Source of the DNA: JAVWGW01 sp036651575 | Lineage (GTDB): Bacteria > Actinomycetota > Coriobacteriia > Coriobacteriales > Eggerthellaceae | Length of the DNA stretch: 25,131 nucleotides | NCBI GenBank assembly: GCA_036651575.1 | Contig: JAVVXN010000020.1 | Span: 1 to 25,131 of the forward strand | Reading direction: 5' to 3' | Shown here: positions 1 through 8,281 of the stretch, one piece after another | Layout of the letters: every line of letters begins with the position of its first letter | Position numbering within the stretch: position 1 is the first letter of the stretch | Notes under the pieces: generated by a model | What the model was told of the DNA's origin: nothing | Database searches by the model: none | Seen by the model: the letters and a program-made list of their open reading frames with translations, nothing else | Position numbers and translations under genes: made by a program

Positions 1-4
1 TCAT
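1..4 (-). CDS. First codon of a gene running off the left edge
   Basis: On the minus strand a strong ribosome binding site (GGAGGAGG, positions 18-11) is followed six bases later by an ATG at positions 4-2, and the gene continues outside the window. A nearer ATG at 9-7 is only one base from the binding site and meets a stop codon after one more codon, so it is not the start. Nothing can be said about the product. Upstream, around 80-90, the minus strand has overlapping -10-like hexamers (TATACT and TATAGT), but no good -35 box is visible. Confidence 0.45.
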
Positions 5-143
5 AGCATTCCTCCTCCAAGCAAAAAACATGCCGTAGTGCGATCAACGACAGGATAAACGTTTACTTTAAACTCTTACAGTATACTATATCCTAGTAAT
101 GTTCTGGGCTTTTCCATCCTCAAAGCTTCCCTGTACGAATCGC

Positions 144-1385
144 TTATGCCGCGTTGATGTAAATGTATATCTGACGGATAGTGTCGGCCAGATTGCCCGA
201 AGCATTAGCGGCGGTGTAGTCGTACGTAAGCACCGACGACCAGGTATATTTCGCACCATTCACCTCAGCAGTACCGGAAAACGGACAGTTCTCCTTAACC
301 AAGGTTGTTCCATCGGTGGCATAGGAGGCATAGGTTGTCTTGTCGGCAGGAAGCGCAACACTACCAACCGGAATGGGCAAGCCCGCTTCATTCAGCGTTT
401 TCTCAATAACGTGTTCGGTCTGAACGGCGTCGATAAAACTCAAAGAGCCATATCCCAGGCTGGCCGTTGCGGCGGAATAACCTGCCTGCACAACCTGCCC
501 CCCTTCGTTCAGGCCCAAATACACCGTCGGAGTACCCGAACGAGTATCTGCCGGTTCGTCGGTTAAAGCGACGGCAACTTTTGTTTTAACCGGATTATCC
601 TCTTCATTGATCGCGGTGGACGTAGAGGCAATAGCTCCGTGCCCGATCGCCTTCACCGCTTCGTCTTGCGTCTTACCAAACACCCCCATGAGTACAGGAA
701 CGGTAGTTTTTTTCGTAGTTGCAGTAGAGGCGTCTTTGGCATCCTCTTTGCCAACCGCTTCAACATCCTGAGTCACTTGCTGAATAGCCGCATTTTGAGT
801 TTCCTGCATCAGCATAAAGGTAAGATATGCCAAAGCACCCATCAGTATCACCAGCAAAGCAACAACCACGATCAGCAAACGGCGCATACGGCGCGATTTC
901 TTCTGATGGAGGGGCAGCTCTGCTTGCGCAGCATGCCCGCCTCTATTTTTTTTCTTCTTACCATTTTTTCCGGCCGGCGAAGAAACAACCTCACGGGACG
1001 GCAAAGTGTCAGCAAGCGCCTCTGTCGGTTCGAGGATTTCGTAGGCTCCTGCGGCACGATCAGGCTCGACGGTTTCGTCGGGATCGATTAACGGCTCGAG
1101 ATTGTCGAGGGCATCGGGGCCCGCAAGGGCATCATCGTAGGGCTCAGAAGCACAGCGGGGATCTTCCGAATCAAGAGGGGGGAAATTTTGGTCCTCAAAA
1201 TCACGATGCGGAAAAGTTTCAGTTTCAAAATCAAACAGAGAAGATGCCTCGCCATCATCATCGTGCTCTCCAGCGTTTACGCCGGCGGTTTCAAGAGGAG
1301 GTTCGGTAAAAGTGTCCTGAACGCCATCGCTTGGTTTCGGCGAGTTAGTAATAGTATCTTTCTCGGTTTTTGTTCGTTTAAACAT
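144..1385 (-). CDS. Single-pass membrane protein with acidic cytoplasmic region and PASTA-like extracellular segment
   Basis: This is a 413-residue protein of unknown function. I place the start at the ATG at 1385 because AGGAAGG lies eight bases upstream; an ATG 24 bases further out has no such site. Residues 1-165 are rich in Asp, Glu and Pro and end in Lys/Arg clusters (KKKK near 143, RRMRR at 165-169). One membrane helix follows at about 169-193. The polarity fits a cytoplasmic N-terminus and an outside C-terminus. Just after a Thr/Lys linker, residues 229-246 (VPVLMGVFGKTQDEAVKA) resemble the opening of a PASTA domain (P-x-L-x-G-x(6)-A), the cell-wall-binding repeat of Ser/Thr kinases and penicillin-binding proteins. 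The last 100 or so residues are not recognised. The next gene upstream ends 63 bases away on the same strand and also encodes a membrane-anchored acidic protein. The PASTA assignment comes from pattern reading only. Confidence 0.7.
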   Translation of the reverse strand: MFKRTKTEKDTITNSPKPSDGVQDTFTEPPLETAGVNAGEHDDDGEASSLFDFETETFPHRDFEDQNFPPLDSEDPRCASEPYDDALAGPDALDNLEPLIDPDETVEPDRAAGAYEILEPTEALADTLPSREVVSSPAGKNGKKKKNRGGHAAQAELPLHQKKSRRMRRLLIVVVALLVILMGALAYLTFMLMQETQNAAIQQVTQDVEAVGKEDAKDASTATTKKTTVPVLMGVFGKTQDEAVKAIGHGAIASTSTAINEEDNPVKTKVAVALTDEPADTRSGTPTVYLGLNEGGQVVQAGYSAATASLGYGSLSFIDAVQTEHVIEKTLNEAGLPIPVGSVALPADKTTYASYATDGTTLVKENCPFSGTAEVNGAKYTWSSVLTYDYTAANASGNLADTIRQIYIYINAA

Positions 1386-1448
1386 CGTGTAAACCTTCCT
1401 GATACCCAAGATTGTTACGAGAGGGTGCGGTGCGGGAGTGTTCCTATT

Positions 1449-1865
1449 TTAGCGTATGCAGACAAAATAATAAACGAGAGCAGCAACAACGAACACCGCT
1501 ATAGCAGCGAGAATCGTTTTTTGCATCTTCGACATGGGCGGAACGCTGTTGATATCCTCTTCCGTTCGCTTGAGTTCTTCGACTTCAGCAGCAATACGTT
1601 CCTGCTTACTCAGGCGCGCAGCAGCAGTGGGAGACGCATCGGGGGGAAGAGACCCCGGATCATCACCGACAACAGCGGCGGCCTCTTCGTCAGAGACAGC
1701 CTTCTGCGGCACCTCGCCTGCGTCCGCGACGGCATCCATCGAAAAAGTCGCTGGCATCTCTGTGGTACCCGCTTCTTTTTTCGCAGGTATACCCGCCTGG
1801 ATCACAAACTCATCTTCATCGTCAGCCGACACCGAGATGATGGTGTATTTCTTATCGTCTGCCAC
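1449..1865 (-). CDS. Small tail-anchored acidic membrane protein, unknown function
   Basis: The 138-residue product is not recognised. The GTG at 1865 is chosen because GGAAGGAG lies five bases upstream; an ATG seven codons earlier would place its own codons across that site. Residues 1-110 are soluble, acidic and Ala/Pro/Glu-rich, with a short helix-like stretch (about 82-102, ERIAAEVEELKRTEEDI). A single hydrophobic segment at about 114-135 ends two residues before the C-terminus (FVCIR), so the protein is probably tail-anchored with its body in the cytoplasm. It lies 37 bases after fetB. A perfect TATAAT on the minus strand at 1894-1889 would give a short leader of about 17 bases, so it may have its own promoter. 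Confidence 0.65.
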   Translation of the reverse strand: MADDKKYTIISVSADDEDEFVIQAGIPAKKEAGTTEMPATFSMDAVADAGEVPQKAVSDEEAAAVVGDDPGSLPPDASPTAAARLSKQERIAAEVEELKRTEEDINSVPPMSKMQKTILAAIAVFVVAALVYYFVCIR

Positions 1866-1888
1866 GAACGCTCCTTCCGTTTGCACCG

Positions 1889-1894
1889 ATTATA
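1889..1894 (-). promoter_or_regulatory. Candidate -10 box of the tail-anchored protein gene
   Basis: The minus strand reads TATAAT, a perfect -10 hexamer, 24 bases before the GTG start and just ahead of its ribosome binding site. No convincing -35 box sits 16-18 bases upstream. The surrounding 13-mer (TGCACCGATTATA on the plus strand, 1882-1894) recurs at 17662-17674 in front of the glycosyltransferase gene, again reading TATAAT toward the gene. Confidence 0.4.
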
Positions 1895-1902
1895 CGGAAG
1901 AG

Positions 1903-2694
1903 CTAGGTGCGCAAGGCTCTATCCAGATAATATCCATCGGCCGAAAAACGTTTTTTATACGTGAGGAAGCACGCCATCACAATGGCGATCGTATTGGCTG
2001 CAGAAAGCATGAGCATGACGACGATCTGGTATTTTGCCGCCGCAAGCGGATCGGCACCTGCAAGAAGCTGTCCGGTCATCATGCCGGGAAACGTCACGAT
2101 ACCCGCTGCCGACATATTGGCGAGAACCGGGGTCATGCCGGCGCCGATAGCTGCGCGCAGCGAAGGCATTGCCGCTTCGCGAGGCGTGGCTCCCAGAGCG
2201 GTCAAGGTGAACATCTCATCACCACGCGAATCCAGATCGGCGAAAAGCCGGTCGATAGCCACCGCAACCGAAGCCATCGCATTTCCCAAAATCATACCGC
2301 CGATCGGAATAAGATCCCGCGCGGAATACCACGGATCAACGTGCATGACCAGCTGGGTAACGATAAACGCAACCATAAAACTTGAGACACCCAGCGAAAG
2401 TAAGACCGGCAGCGTCGAGCCTTTTGGGCGTGATTTCATACGACTGGTGGCAATCTGAGTAGCCGCAAGCAACATAACGATCAGAATCAAAACGACCAGC
2501 CACCAACTTTGCAGCTGGAATACGTACCCCAAAAGCAGACCGGCAGCAAGCAACTGCAAAAACACGCGCACCGTGGACACAACGATACGTTTCGTTTGCC
2601 CTAACTCGAGCTTCCACGAAATCAAACCCGCAACCAGCATGAGGGTGCTCGCAGCAAAAAGCTCGAAATAGCCGATTTCAACGACACCGCCCAT
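1903..2694 (-). CDS. fetB: FetB-type iron-export ABC permease (UPF0014 family)
   Basis: The 263-residue protein has about seven hydrophobic segments (roughly 7-25, 43-60, 65-83, 99-119, 130-150, 190-214 and 222-245). It carries the TKRIVVSTVRVFLQL and IPIGGMILGNAM stretches typical of the FetB/YbbM family, whose length is usually about 260 residues. In Escherichia coli FetAB moves iron out of the cell and eases oxidative stress; that role is taken from the family and not shown here. Its ATG overlaps the TGA stop of the upstream ATPase gene (ATGA, 2691-2696 region), which points to translational coupling and a two-component transporter. The reading ends 37 bases before the next leftward gene. 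Confidence 0.88.
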   Translation of the reverse strand: MGGVVEIGYFELFAASTLMLVAGLISWKLELGQTKRIVVSTVRVFLQLLAAGLLLGYVFQLQSWWLVVLILIVMLLAATQIATSRMKSRPKGSTLPVLLSLGVSSFMVAFIVTQLVMHVDPWYSARDLIPIGGMILGNAMASVAVAIDRLFADLDSRGDEMFTLTALGATPREAAMPSLRAAIGAGMTPVLANMSAAGIVTFPGMMTGQLLAGADPLAAAKYQIVVMLMLSAANTIAIVMACFLTYKKRFSADGYYLDRALRT

Positions 2695-3392
2695 CAGCGC
2701 CGCCCTCCCTCGGGTAAAGATTGTTCAGAATATATCAACGCACCCCGCGTCAGGGTGAAAGTTCCCCGCGAAAAGCCATCGCTCGGACGGTGGCGGATGC
2801 GCAAACAACTCATATCATTTCCAATCAAGTCTTTCGTCAAACGACCGATAGCGTAAGCCGATTCATCATCAAGCGCCGCATCGACTTCATCAAGCAACAG
2901 CACGCGCGGGCGCGTAACAAACACGCGCAAAAGCGCTACGCGAGCAATTTGCCCACCCGAAAGCTGCGAAACATCGCGATCAAGCTCAACATCGGCAAGC
3001 TCCGCTTCGTCGAGCAGATACCTCAAGCGATCCTTGTCGGGCAGCGCATCTTGTGCACGCACCTTGAGCTTCCACGGGAAAAGTAAGTTTTCTTCCACCG
3101 TGCCCGAAATCAACGAGGGCTTTTGAGGCACAAGGCACACGAGCGAGCGCCACTTCGACGCCTCGTAATCGCTACTCAAATGCCCTTCGAGATAGATTTC
3201 TCCCGCATCACGATCAAGCATACGAGCGCAAACCCGTAGAAGTGTCGATTTTCCCGCGCCCGATGCACCCACCAAATCGTAGACGGAACCCGCTTCGAGC
3301 TCAAAACTCACGTCGGAAAAAAGCGGCACCGCCTCCCCCTCGCGAGGATACGATGCCGCAATATGATGTGCTTCAAATAATTTCATGGGCAT
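2694..3392 (-). CDS. fetA: FetA-type ABC transporter ATPase
   Basis: This 232-residue protein is the ATP-binding partner of FetB. The Walker A motif is GASGAGKST at 42-50, the Q-loop is near Gln90, the signature is LSGGQ at 144-148, and Walker B is VLLLDEV at 164-170. The His switch is probably His201. The start is the ATG at 3392 or, equally possible, the ATG two codons later at 3386. Neither has a well-placed ribosome binding site, since the only purine-rich stretch (AGGGGAG) is about 20 bases upstream, so translation may depend on ribosomes arriving from trpB2, which stops 31 bases upstream. No terminator is visible in that gap, so fetAB may share the trp attenuator. Confidence 0.88.
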   Translation of the reverse strand: MPMKLFEAHHIAASYPREGEAVPLFSDVSFELEAGSVYDLVGASGAGKSTLLRVCARMLDRDAGEIYLEGHLSSDYEASKWRSLVCLVPQKPSLISGTVEENLLFPWKLKVRAQDALPDKDRLRYLLDEAELADVELDRDVSQLSGGQIARVALLRVFVTRPRVLLLDEVDAALDDESAYAIGRLTKDLIGNDMSCLRIRHRPSDGFSRGTFTLTRGALIYSEQSLPEGGRR

Positions 3393-3423
3393 ATGCTAGC
3401 ACAAGGCGGTGCTCTCCCCTGGT

Positions 3424-4830
3424 TTAGACGAGAGGAAATCCACCTTTTTCCTGCACACCAGGAACAGCCGGAATTGTCGCGAAGCCCGCTTCAAGCTCTT
3501 CAGTGGTCGGTACATGGTCGGTCATGGTGCCTTTATTGAACGCTTCATAGGCAACCATATCGAAATAACCCGTACCCGTCAGCCCGAACAAAATGGTTTT
3601 TTCCTCACCGGTTTCGGCGCATTTCTTTGCTTCGACTATGGCTTGATAGATTGCATGAGCGCTTTCAGGAGCGGGCAAAATCGTTTCGAGACGAGCAAAA
3701 TCAACCGCCGCTTGAAAGACATCGGTTTGCTCGACGGCGACCGCTTCCAGGTATCCATCATGTGCAAGCTTCGAAACGATGGGAGACATGCCGTGGTAGC
3801 GTAAACCGCCCGAATGGTTAGGGCTCGGCAAAAAACCGTTACCCAGCGTATACATCTTGCACAGCGGGCAGGTTTGACCCGTGTCGGCAAAGTCGTAGGC
3901 ATAGCGTCCCCGCGTCAAGCTCGGACAGCTCGCCGGCTCCACCGCAACAAAACGGGTTTCGCGCTTTCCCTGGAGGGTGTCGCGCATAAAGGGTGCAATA
4001 ATTCCTCCGAGATTTGACCCACCACCCGCACAGCCGATAACGATATCGGGGTATTCACCCAGCTCCTCAAATGCGGTATAGCTTTCCATGCCGATAATGC
4101 TCTGATGAAGCACGACTTGATTCAAGACACTACCCAAAGCGTAGCGCCCCTTGTTGTTGGGAATATTGAGCGCACGTTCGACCGCTTCGGAGATGGCAGT
4201 GCCGAGCGAACCTGTCGAGTCGGGATGTTCAGCCAGCATTTTTCGCCCGATTTCAGTTGTGCTCGAAGGGGACGGCGTGACCGTTGCCTGAAATGTTTCC
4301 ATAACCGCGCGACGATGTGGTTTTTGATCGTAGGAGCACTTCACCATAAAGACGTCGAGATCAAGTCCGAAGTAATTTGTCGCTTCCGCAAGCGCCGTCC
4401 CCCACTGACCAGCGCCGGTTTCGGTCGCAATGCCGTCGAGCTCTTGCTCTTTGGCGTAATAAGCCTGTGCGATAGCGGAGTTTAATTTGTGCGATCCCGA
4501 GGTGTTATTACCCTCAAACTTGTAATAGATCTTCGCCGGCGTACCGAGTTCTTTTTCCAAGTTGTAGGCGCGGCACAAGGGAGACGGGCGATAGATACGA
4601 TACATTTCCTGTACCGGCTCAGGGATATCGCAGTACGCCGTCGTATCATCGAGCTCCTGCCGCACGAGTTCATCACAAAACACGGGTGCGATATCTTCAG
4701 GTGTAGCAAGCGCACCGTTGGGAAGCCGCATCGGTTCGGGAACCTGCGGCATATCGGCACGCAGGTTGTACCATTGTGTCGGAATCTGTTCCTCGGAGAG
4801 GTAAAGGCGATGAGGGGCACTGGCTTGCAT
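3424..4830 (-). CDS. trpB: TrpB2-type tryptophan synthase beta chain (PLP enzyme)
   Basis: The 468-residue enzyme would join indole and L-serine to make L-tryptophan. The PLP lysine is Lys115 in GSHKLNSA, the catalytic-region motif ETGAGQWG is at 137-144, and the phosphate-binding loop reads GCAGGGSNLGG. The N-terminal extension before the PLP lysine, and the length, are typical of the TrpB2 branch and not of TrpB1 (about 400 residues). The ATG at 4830 has GAAAGGA about seven bases upstream; an ATG 27 codons earlier would fall inside the leader and has no binding site. There is no trpA nearby. TrpB2 enzymes often act without TrpA, so salvage of free indole is a reasonable inference. A Trp-codon leader and terminator lie just upstream. 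Confidence 0.93.
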   Translation of the reverse strand: MQASAPHRLYLSEEQIPTQWYNLRADMPQVPEPMRLPNGALATPEDIAPVFCDELVRQELDDTTAYCDIPEPVQEMYRIYRPSPLCRAYNLEKELGTPAKIYYKFEGNNTSGSHKLNSAIAQAYYAKEQELDGIATETGAGQWGTALAEATNYFGLDLDVFMVKCSYDQKPHRRAVMETFQATVTPSPSSTTEIGRKMLAEHPDSTGSLGTAISEAVERALNIPNNKGRYALGSVLNQVVLHQSIIGMESYTAFEELGEYPDIVIGCAGGGSNLGGIIAPFMRDTLQGKRETRFVAVEPASCPSLTRGRYAYDFADTGQTCPLCKMYTLGNGFLPSPNHSGGLRYHGMSPIVSKLAHDGYLEAVAVEQTDVFQAAVDFARLETILPAPESAHAIYQAIVEAKKCAETGEEKTILFGLTGTGYFDMVAYEAFNKGTMTDHVPTTEELEAGFATIPAVPGVQEKGGFPLV

Positions 4831-4920
4831 GATGATTTCCTTTCTCTTGACAACGTAGGGGGAGTTTCGTTCCGTATCGTTGCGCCGGAGGAAGGAAAAA
4901 ATCAACCGCATCCCGCAACG

Positions 4921-4948
4921 AAAAAGGCCCTCGGATTACCGAGGGCCT
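4921..4948 (-). terminator. Attenuator terminator ahead of trpB2
   Basis: Read on the minus strand, AGGCCCTCGG (4948-4939), a TAAT loop, CCGAGGGCCT (4934-4925) and a following T run form a 10-base-pair intrinsic terminator. It lies between the leader peptide stop (4994) and the trpB2 start (4830), the place of a transcription attenuator. Its left arm begins with AGG, which is also part of the competing hairpin described next. Confidence 0.88.
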
Positions 4949-5007
4949 CATTTGATTTCGCATACGGAAACAAAAGGTATCGATAACCCGAAATTAGCCT
5001 TTGTTCC
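4946..5007 (-). promoter_or_regulatory. trp attenuator: alternative pairing segments 1-2-3
   Basis: In the leftward RNA, segment 1 is GGAACAAAGG (5007-4998), which begins with the last two bases of the third Trp codon. It can pair with segment 2, CCTTTTGTTTCC (4977-4966), by ten base pairs with two bulged Us. Segment 2 can instead pair with segment 3, GAAATCAAATGAGG (4959-4946): CCU-UUUG-UUUC against GAAA-CAAA-AGG, with bulges U and UG and a seven-base loop. Segment 3 takes up the first three bases of the terminator stem. A ribosome stalled on the Trp codons would cover segment 1, free segment 2 and favour the 2:3 hairpin. Only three pairs of the terminator are competed away directly, so the strength of the switch is uncertain. 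The pairing was worked out by eye. Confidence 0.7.
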
Positions 5008-5050
5008 ACCACCACGCACCAACAACACACACGACAGGCGCGGTGTTCAT
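4994..5050 (-). CDS. trpL: trp operon leader peptide with three consecutive Trp codons
   Basis: A short reading frame on the minus strand encodes MNTAPVVCVVGAWWWNKG (18 residues) and ends in TAA at 4996-4994. The three adjacent TGG codons at residues 13-15 are the signature of a regulatory leader peptide that senses charged tRNA-Trp. The frame lies 45 bases before an intrinsic terminator and 163 bases before trpB2. Its last codons overlap segment 1 of the alternative hairpins. The ribosome binding site is weak: the bases before the ATG (AACCAACCATAGCTTT) contain no GGAGG-like stretch, which is the main reservation. I know of no other role for such a peptide. Confidence 0.85.
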   Translation of the reverse strand: MNTAPVVCVVGAWWWNKG

Positions 5051-5361
5051 AAAGCTATGGTTGGTTAAAGCGGTCACAAAAAACCTTTCGAAATCGGGTT
5101 GCCGTTTATATAACCACAAAAACGGATCGAGGGGAAGCTCTTTTTTAAAAAAGTACGGGAAGACGCCCGAATCGCCGCCAGCACCAAGGGTTTGGCAAGC
5201 ACCACCGCGTACCTGTAGTCTTTCCCGAAACTTGTTTTCTTAAAAACTTGGATTCTCTCCAGCGATGGATGCGATATTCACCCAAAGCGGTATGCTATAG
5301 GCGAACAAACCACCGCACCGCTTTGTGCGGTATCGACCAATAAAAGAAAGGCGGCATCACC
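5051..5361. other. Divergent intergenic region, trp leader versus M16 peptidase
   Basis: No gene is visible in these 311 bases. The leftward promoter of the trp leader should lie here; the AT-rich TTATATAA near 5107-5114 is the best -10 candidate, but no good -35 pairs with it. Toward the right end, ACCGCAC and GTGCGGT (about 5312-5331) form a seven-base-pair hairpin with a six-base loop just before the peptidase ribosome binding site. It has no T tract, so it is more likely a leader structure than a terminator. Confidence 0.4.
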
Positions 5362-8256
5362 TTGCAGCTTACTCAAAACAGCACCCTGCACGGATTCACC
5401 GTCATATCCAAGCAATCCCTTCCCGAAATCGAAGGCACTGCCTACACCCTCCACCATCACGTAAGTGGCGCACGCCTGCTCTACCTCGCAAACGACGACG
5501 CGAACAAGGCCTTTGCCATCGGATTTAAGACCCCTCCCCAGGACAGCACGGGCGTTTTTCACATCCTCGAACATTCGGTTTTGTGCGGATCGGATCGCTT
5601 TCCGGTAAAAGAGCCGTTTGTTAACCTGCTCAAAAGCTCGATGCAGACCTTCTTAAACGCCATGACGTTTCCTGACAAGACTCTCTACCCCGTCGCGAGC
5701 ACCAACGAACAAGACCTGCTCAACCTGATGGATGTCTACATGGATGCGGTTTTACATCCCGCCATCTATCACAAGCGGGCAATTTTCGAACAGGAGGGGT
5801 GGCACTACGAGCTCGAGTCGCCCGAAGAACCCCTGCGCTATAACGGCGTTGTTTTCAATGAAATGAAGGGAGCTCTTTCCGATCCAGAATCCGTACTCTA
5901 CGACGTTCTCGCCGAAAATCTCTTCCCCGACACCACCTACGCCTTCGAATCGGGCGGACACCCCCACGATATCCCCACGCTTACCTACGAAGACTTTCTC
6001 GACGCGCACCGCCGACACTATCGCTTAGACAACAGCTACATCATTCTTTACGGCGATATGCAGGTCGAACGCGAACTGGCATTTTTGGACGAACGCTACC
6101 TTTCATGCCCTCAGCAAGCCGCGGGAAGCCCCAACCCTCTCAATCTCCAAAAGCCGGTCAAACGCACCGGTATCGTAAAAACCATGCAGACTGCCCCGGA
6201 AAACGCGTGTACCGGTCTTGCCTGCGTCATCGGAACCTCAAGCGACCGCGAACGCATCCTGGATGTCGACATCCTCATGGACGCACTCATGGGCAGCAAC
6301 GAATCCCCCTTAAAGCGCGCTTTGCTCGATAGCAAAATCGGGGCGGATGCCTCGGGGCAGCTGATAGATTCCCTGCTGCAGCCGCTCGTTCTCATCCAGG
6401 TTAAAGGATGTCAAAAAGATGCATCCGCTGCCTTTTACGATATCGTGCGCACGACGGTGGCGAATCTGTGCGCACAAGGAATCGACCGAAAGCTGCTCGA
6501 GGCTTCCATTGCGCGCGCCGAGTTTTCCCTGCGTGAAGGCGATTTCGGAGCTGCAGACGGAGTGATACTGGCAATGGAATGTCTTTCGGGATGGCTCTAC
6601 GACGACGAGCAGCCGACCTCTCATCTGCGTTACGAAGAGGCGTTTGCCCATATGCACGAAAAGATTGAAACGGGATACTTCGAGGACCTACTCAGAGAAA
6701 TTATCCTGGAAAACGACCATTTGGCTTTAGCGGAAATCCTTCCCGTCGACAACGATGACTCCGCCGACGAAGTTGGCCGGTTGGCAGATATCAAAGCAGC
6801 GCTCAACGACGAACAGCTACGTCAGGTAATCGATGAGACAAACACGCTTCATCGCCTCCAGGAAGAACCCGACACGGCCGCCAACCTTGCCACGTTGCCC
6901 ACATTGCAACTCAGCGATATCGCACCTGCCATGCCGGAGGAAACCTGCACGTTTTCAGACGATACGCCCTTGCCGTGCCTGTATCACGACATCCCCACTA
7001 AGCGCATCGATTACACCTATCACTATTTTACCCTCGACACGCTTACCTTCGACGAACTGCCCTATGCCACGATTCTCGCACGGCTGCTCGGAAAGCTGGA
7101 CACGACAGCCCATACGGCGGCCCAGCTTGACAACCTGATCCAATCCCGCCTCGGCACCCTGCGCTTCTTTACAGAACTCCATGAAAGCGAATTCGATCAG
7201 CATACGTTTTCCCTCAAATTTGTAGTCGGCGCGAGCGCTCTTACCGAAAACATACTCGATTTGGTTTCTTTGCCTCACGAAGTCTGGTCATCGACCCTCT
7301 TCGATGACACCAGCAAAATCAAAGATGTCTTACAGCAGCAGCGCATCGCCATGGAACAAGAATTTGCTCTGGGAGGTCACAGCACCGCCCTCGCGCGCGT
7401 TGCTTCCTACTACACCCCCGCCGCCGTGGTTCGCGAAAAGCTTTCCGGCGTTGACTTCTATCGTTTCCTCAAAGATCTTCTCGCACACTTCGACGAACGC
7501 GCCGAGGCGCTTATCGGTCGCTTACGTTCGGTATCCGAGCGCATTTTTACTCGCGATGACACCACGGTATCCTTCACGGGATCCTTTGACGATTACACCC
7601 GCTTCTGGGATCTTGCCGCCCCGATTTCCGCACATCAAAGCTCGCATAAATGCCAACTAATCGTGCCCGAACCCGTCATGCGCAACGAAGCGTTCATCGT
7701 TCCCACCGATATCTGCTTTGCGGCAAAGGGCTTCGACCGCCGCCTGCTTGACATTGCCTACCAGGGAAGTTGGAACGTGGCCGGCCGCGCGCTCTCCTAC
7801 GATTACCTCTGGAACGAAGTGCGCGTAAAGGGCGGCGCCTACGGTGCCGGCTTCCGCGCGACCCGCACGGGCGCTCTGCAGTTTTATTCCTATCGCGATC
7901 CCAACCTCGATGCCACGCTTGCCCGATTCAACGCTGCAGGTGAATGGCTTGCGTCGTTTGAACCCGACGAAGACGCCCTGCGCGGATACATCGTCAGCAC
8001 CGTAGCCGGAATTGACGCTCCGAAAAAACCGCGCGAAATAGCCCGCCGGCAAGATGTCGCTCATTTCAGCCATTTTGAGCCCAACTACCGCACGATCGCC
8101 CGCAACGAAGTGCTCACGACAACCAAAGACACCCTCCACGGACTCGCACCGATTTTGGACAACGTTGCAGCGCGACAAGCAACCTGCGTTTTTGGAAACC
8201 GCGAAAGCATCGAAGCTTCAAAAGCAGGCCTTGCGATCATCGATTTACTGGCATAG
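5362..8256 (+). CDS. M16C-family zinc metallopeptidase (presequence-protease-like)
   Basis: This 964-residue protein is a full-length M16C (PreP/insulinase-like) peptidase. The inverted zinc motif HxxEH is His67-Ile-Leu-Glu70-His71 in GVFHILEHSVLCGS, and the third zinc ligand is probably Glu167 in VVFNEMKGAL, at the spacing known for presequence proteases (about 97 residues). The N-terminal half is the catalytic part, and the C-terminal half carries the R/Y region (AYGAGF around residue 830) that helps bind substrate in this family. There is no signal peptide, so it is probably cytoplasmic and degrades short peptides. It starts with TTG at 5362, with GAAAGGCGG seven bases upstream, and no ATG fits as well. 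It stands alone; the next gene begins 171 bases later. Confidence 0.92.
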   Translation: MQLTQNSTLHGFTVISKQSLPEIEGTAYTLHHHVSGARLLYLANDDANKAFAIGFKTPPQDSTGVFHILEHSVLCGSDRFPVKEPFVNLLKSSMQTFLNAMTFPDKTLYPVASTNEQDLLNLMDVYMDAVLHPAIYHKRAIFEQEGWHYELESPEEPLRYNGVVFNEMKGALSDPESVLYDVLAENLFPDTTYAFESGGHPHDIPTLTYEDFLDAHRRHYRLDNSYIILYGDMQVERELAFLDERYLSCPQQAAGSPNPLNLQKPVKRTGIVKTMQTAPENACTGLACVIGTSSDRERILDVDILMDALMGSNESPLKRALLDSKIGADASGQLIDSLLQPLVLIQVKGCQKDASAAFYDIVRTTVANLCAQGIDRKLLEASIARAEFSLREGDFGAADGVILAMECLSGWLYDDEQPTSHLRYEEAFAHMHEKIETGYFEDLLREIILENDHLALAEILPVDNDDSADEVGRLADIKAALNDEQLRQVIDETNTLHRLQEEPDTAANLATLPTLQLSDIAPAMPEETCTFSDDTPLPCLYHDIPTKRIDYTYHYFTLDTLTFDELPYATILARLLGKLDTTAHTAAQLDNLIQSRLGTLRFFTELHESEFDQHTFSLKFVVGASALTENILDLVSLPHEVWSSTLFDDTSKIKDVLQQQRIAMEQEFALGGHSTALARVASYYTPAAVVREKLSGVDFYRFLKDLLAHFDERAEALIGRLRSVSERIFTRDDTTVSFTGSFDDYTRFWDLAAPISAHQSSHKCQLIVPEPVMRNEAFIVPTDICFAAKGFDRRLLDIAYQGSWNVAGRALSYDYLWNEVRVKGGAYGAGFRATRTGALQFYSYRDPNLDATLARFNAAGEWLASFEPDEDALRGYIVSTVAGIDAPKKPREIARRQDVAHFSHFEPNYRTIARNEVLTTTKDTLHGLAPILDNVAARQATCVFGNRESIEASKAGLAIIDLLA

Positions 8257-8281
8257 AAAACAATATACTGATGGCTTCCAA

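Noticed and set aside
99..566. Rightward reading frame of 155 codons opposite the C-terminal part of the PASTA-like protein
   Set aside because: It is antisense to a frame with a good ribosome binding site and membrane-protein features; its composition (Arg, Cys, Gly) is that of a shadow frame.
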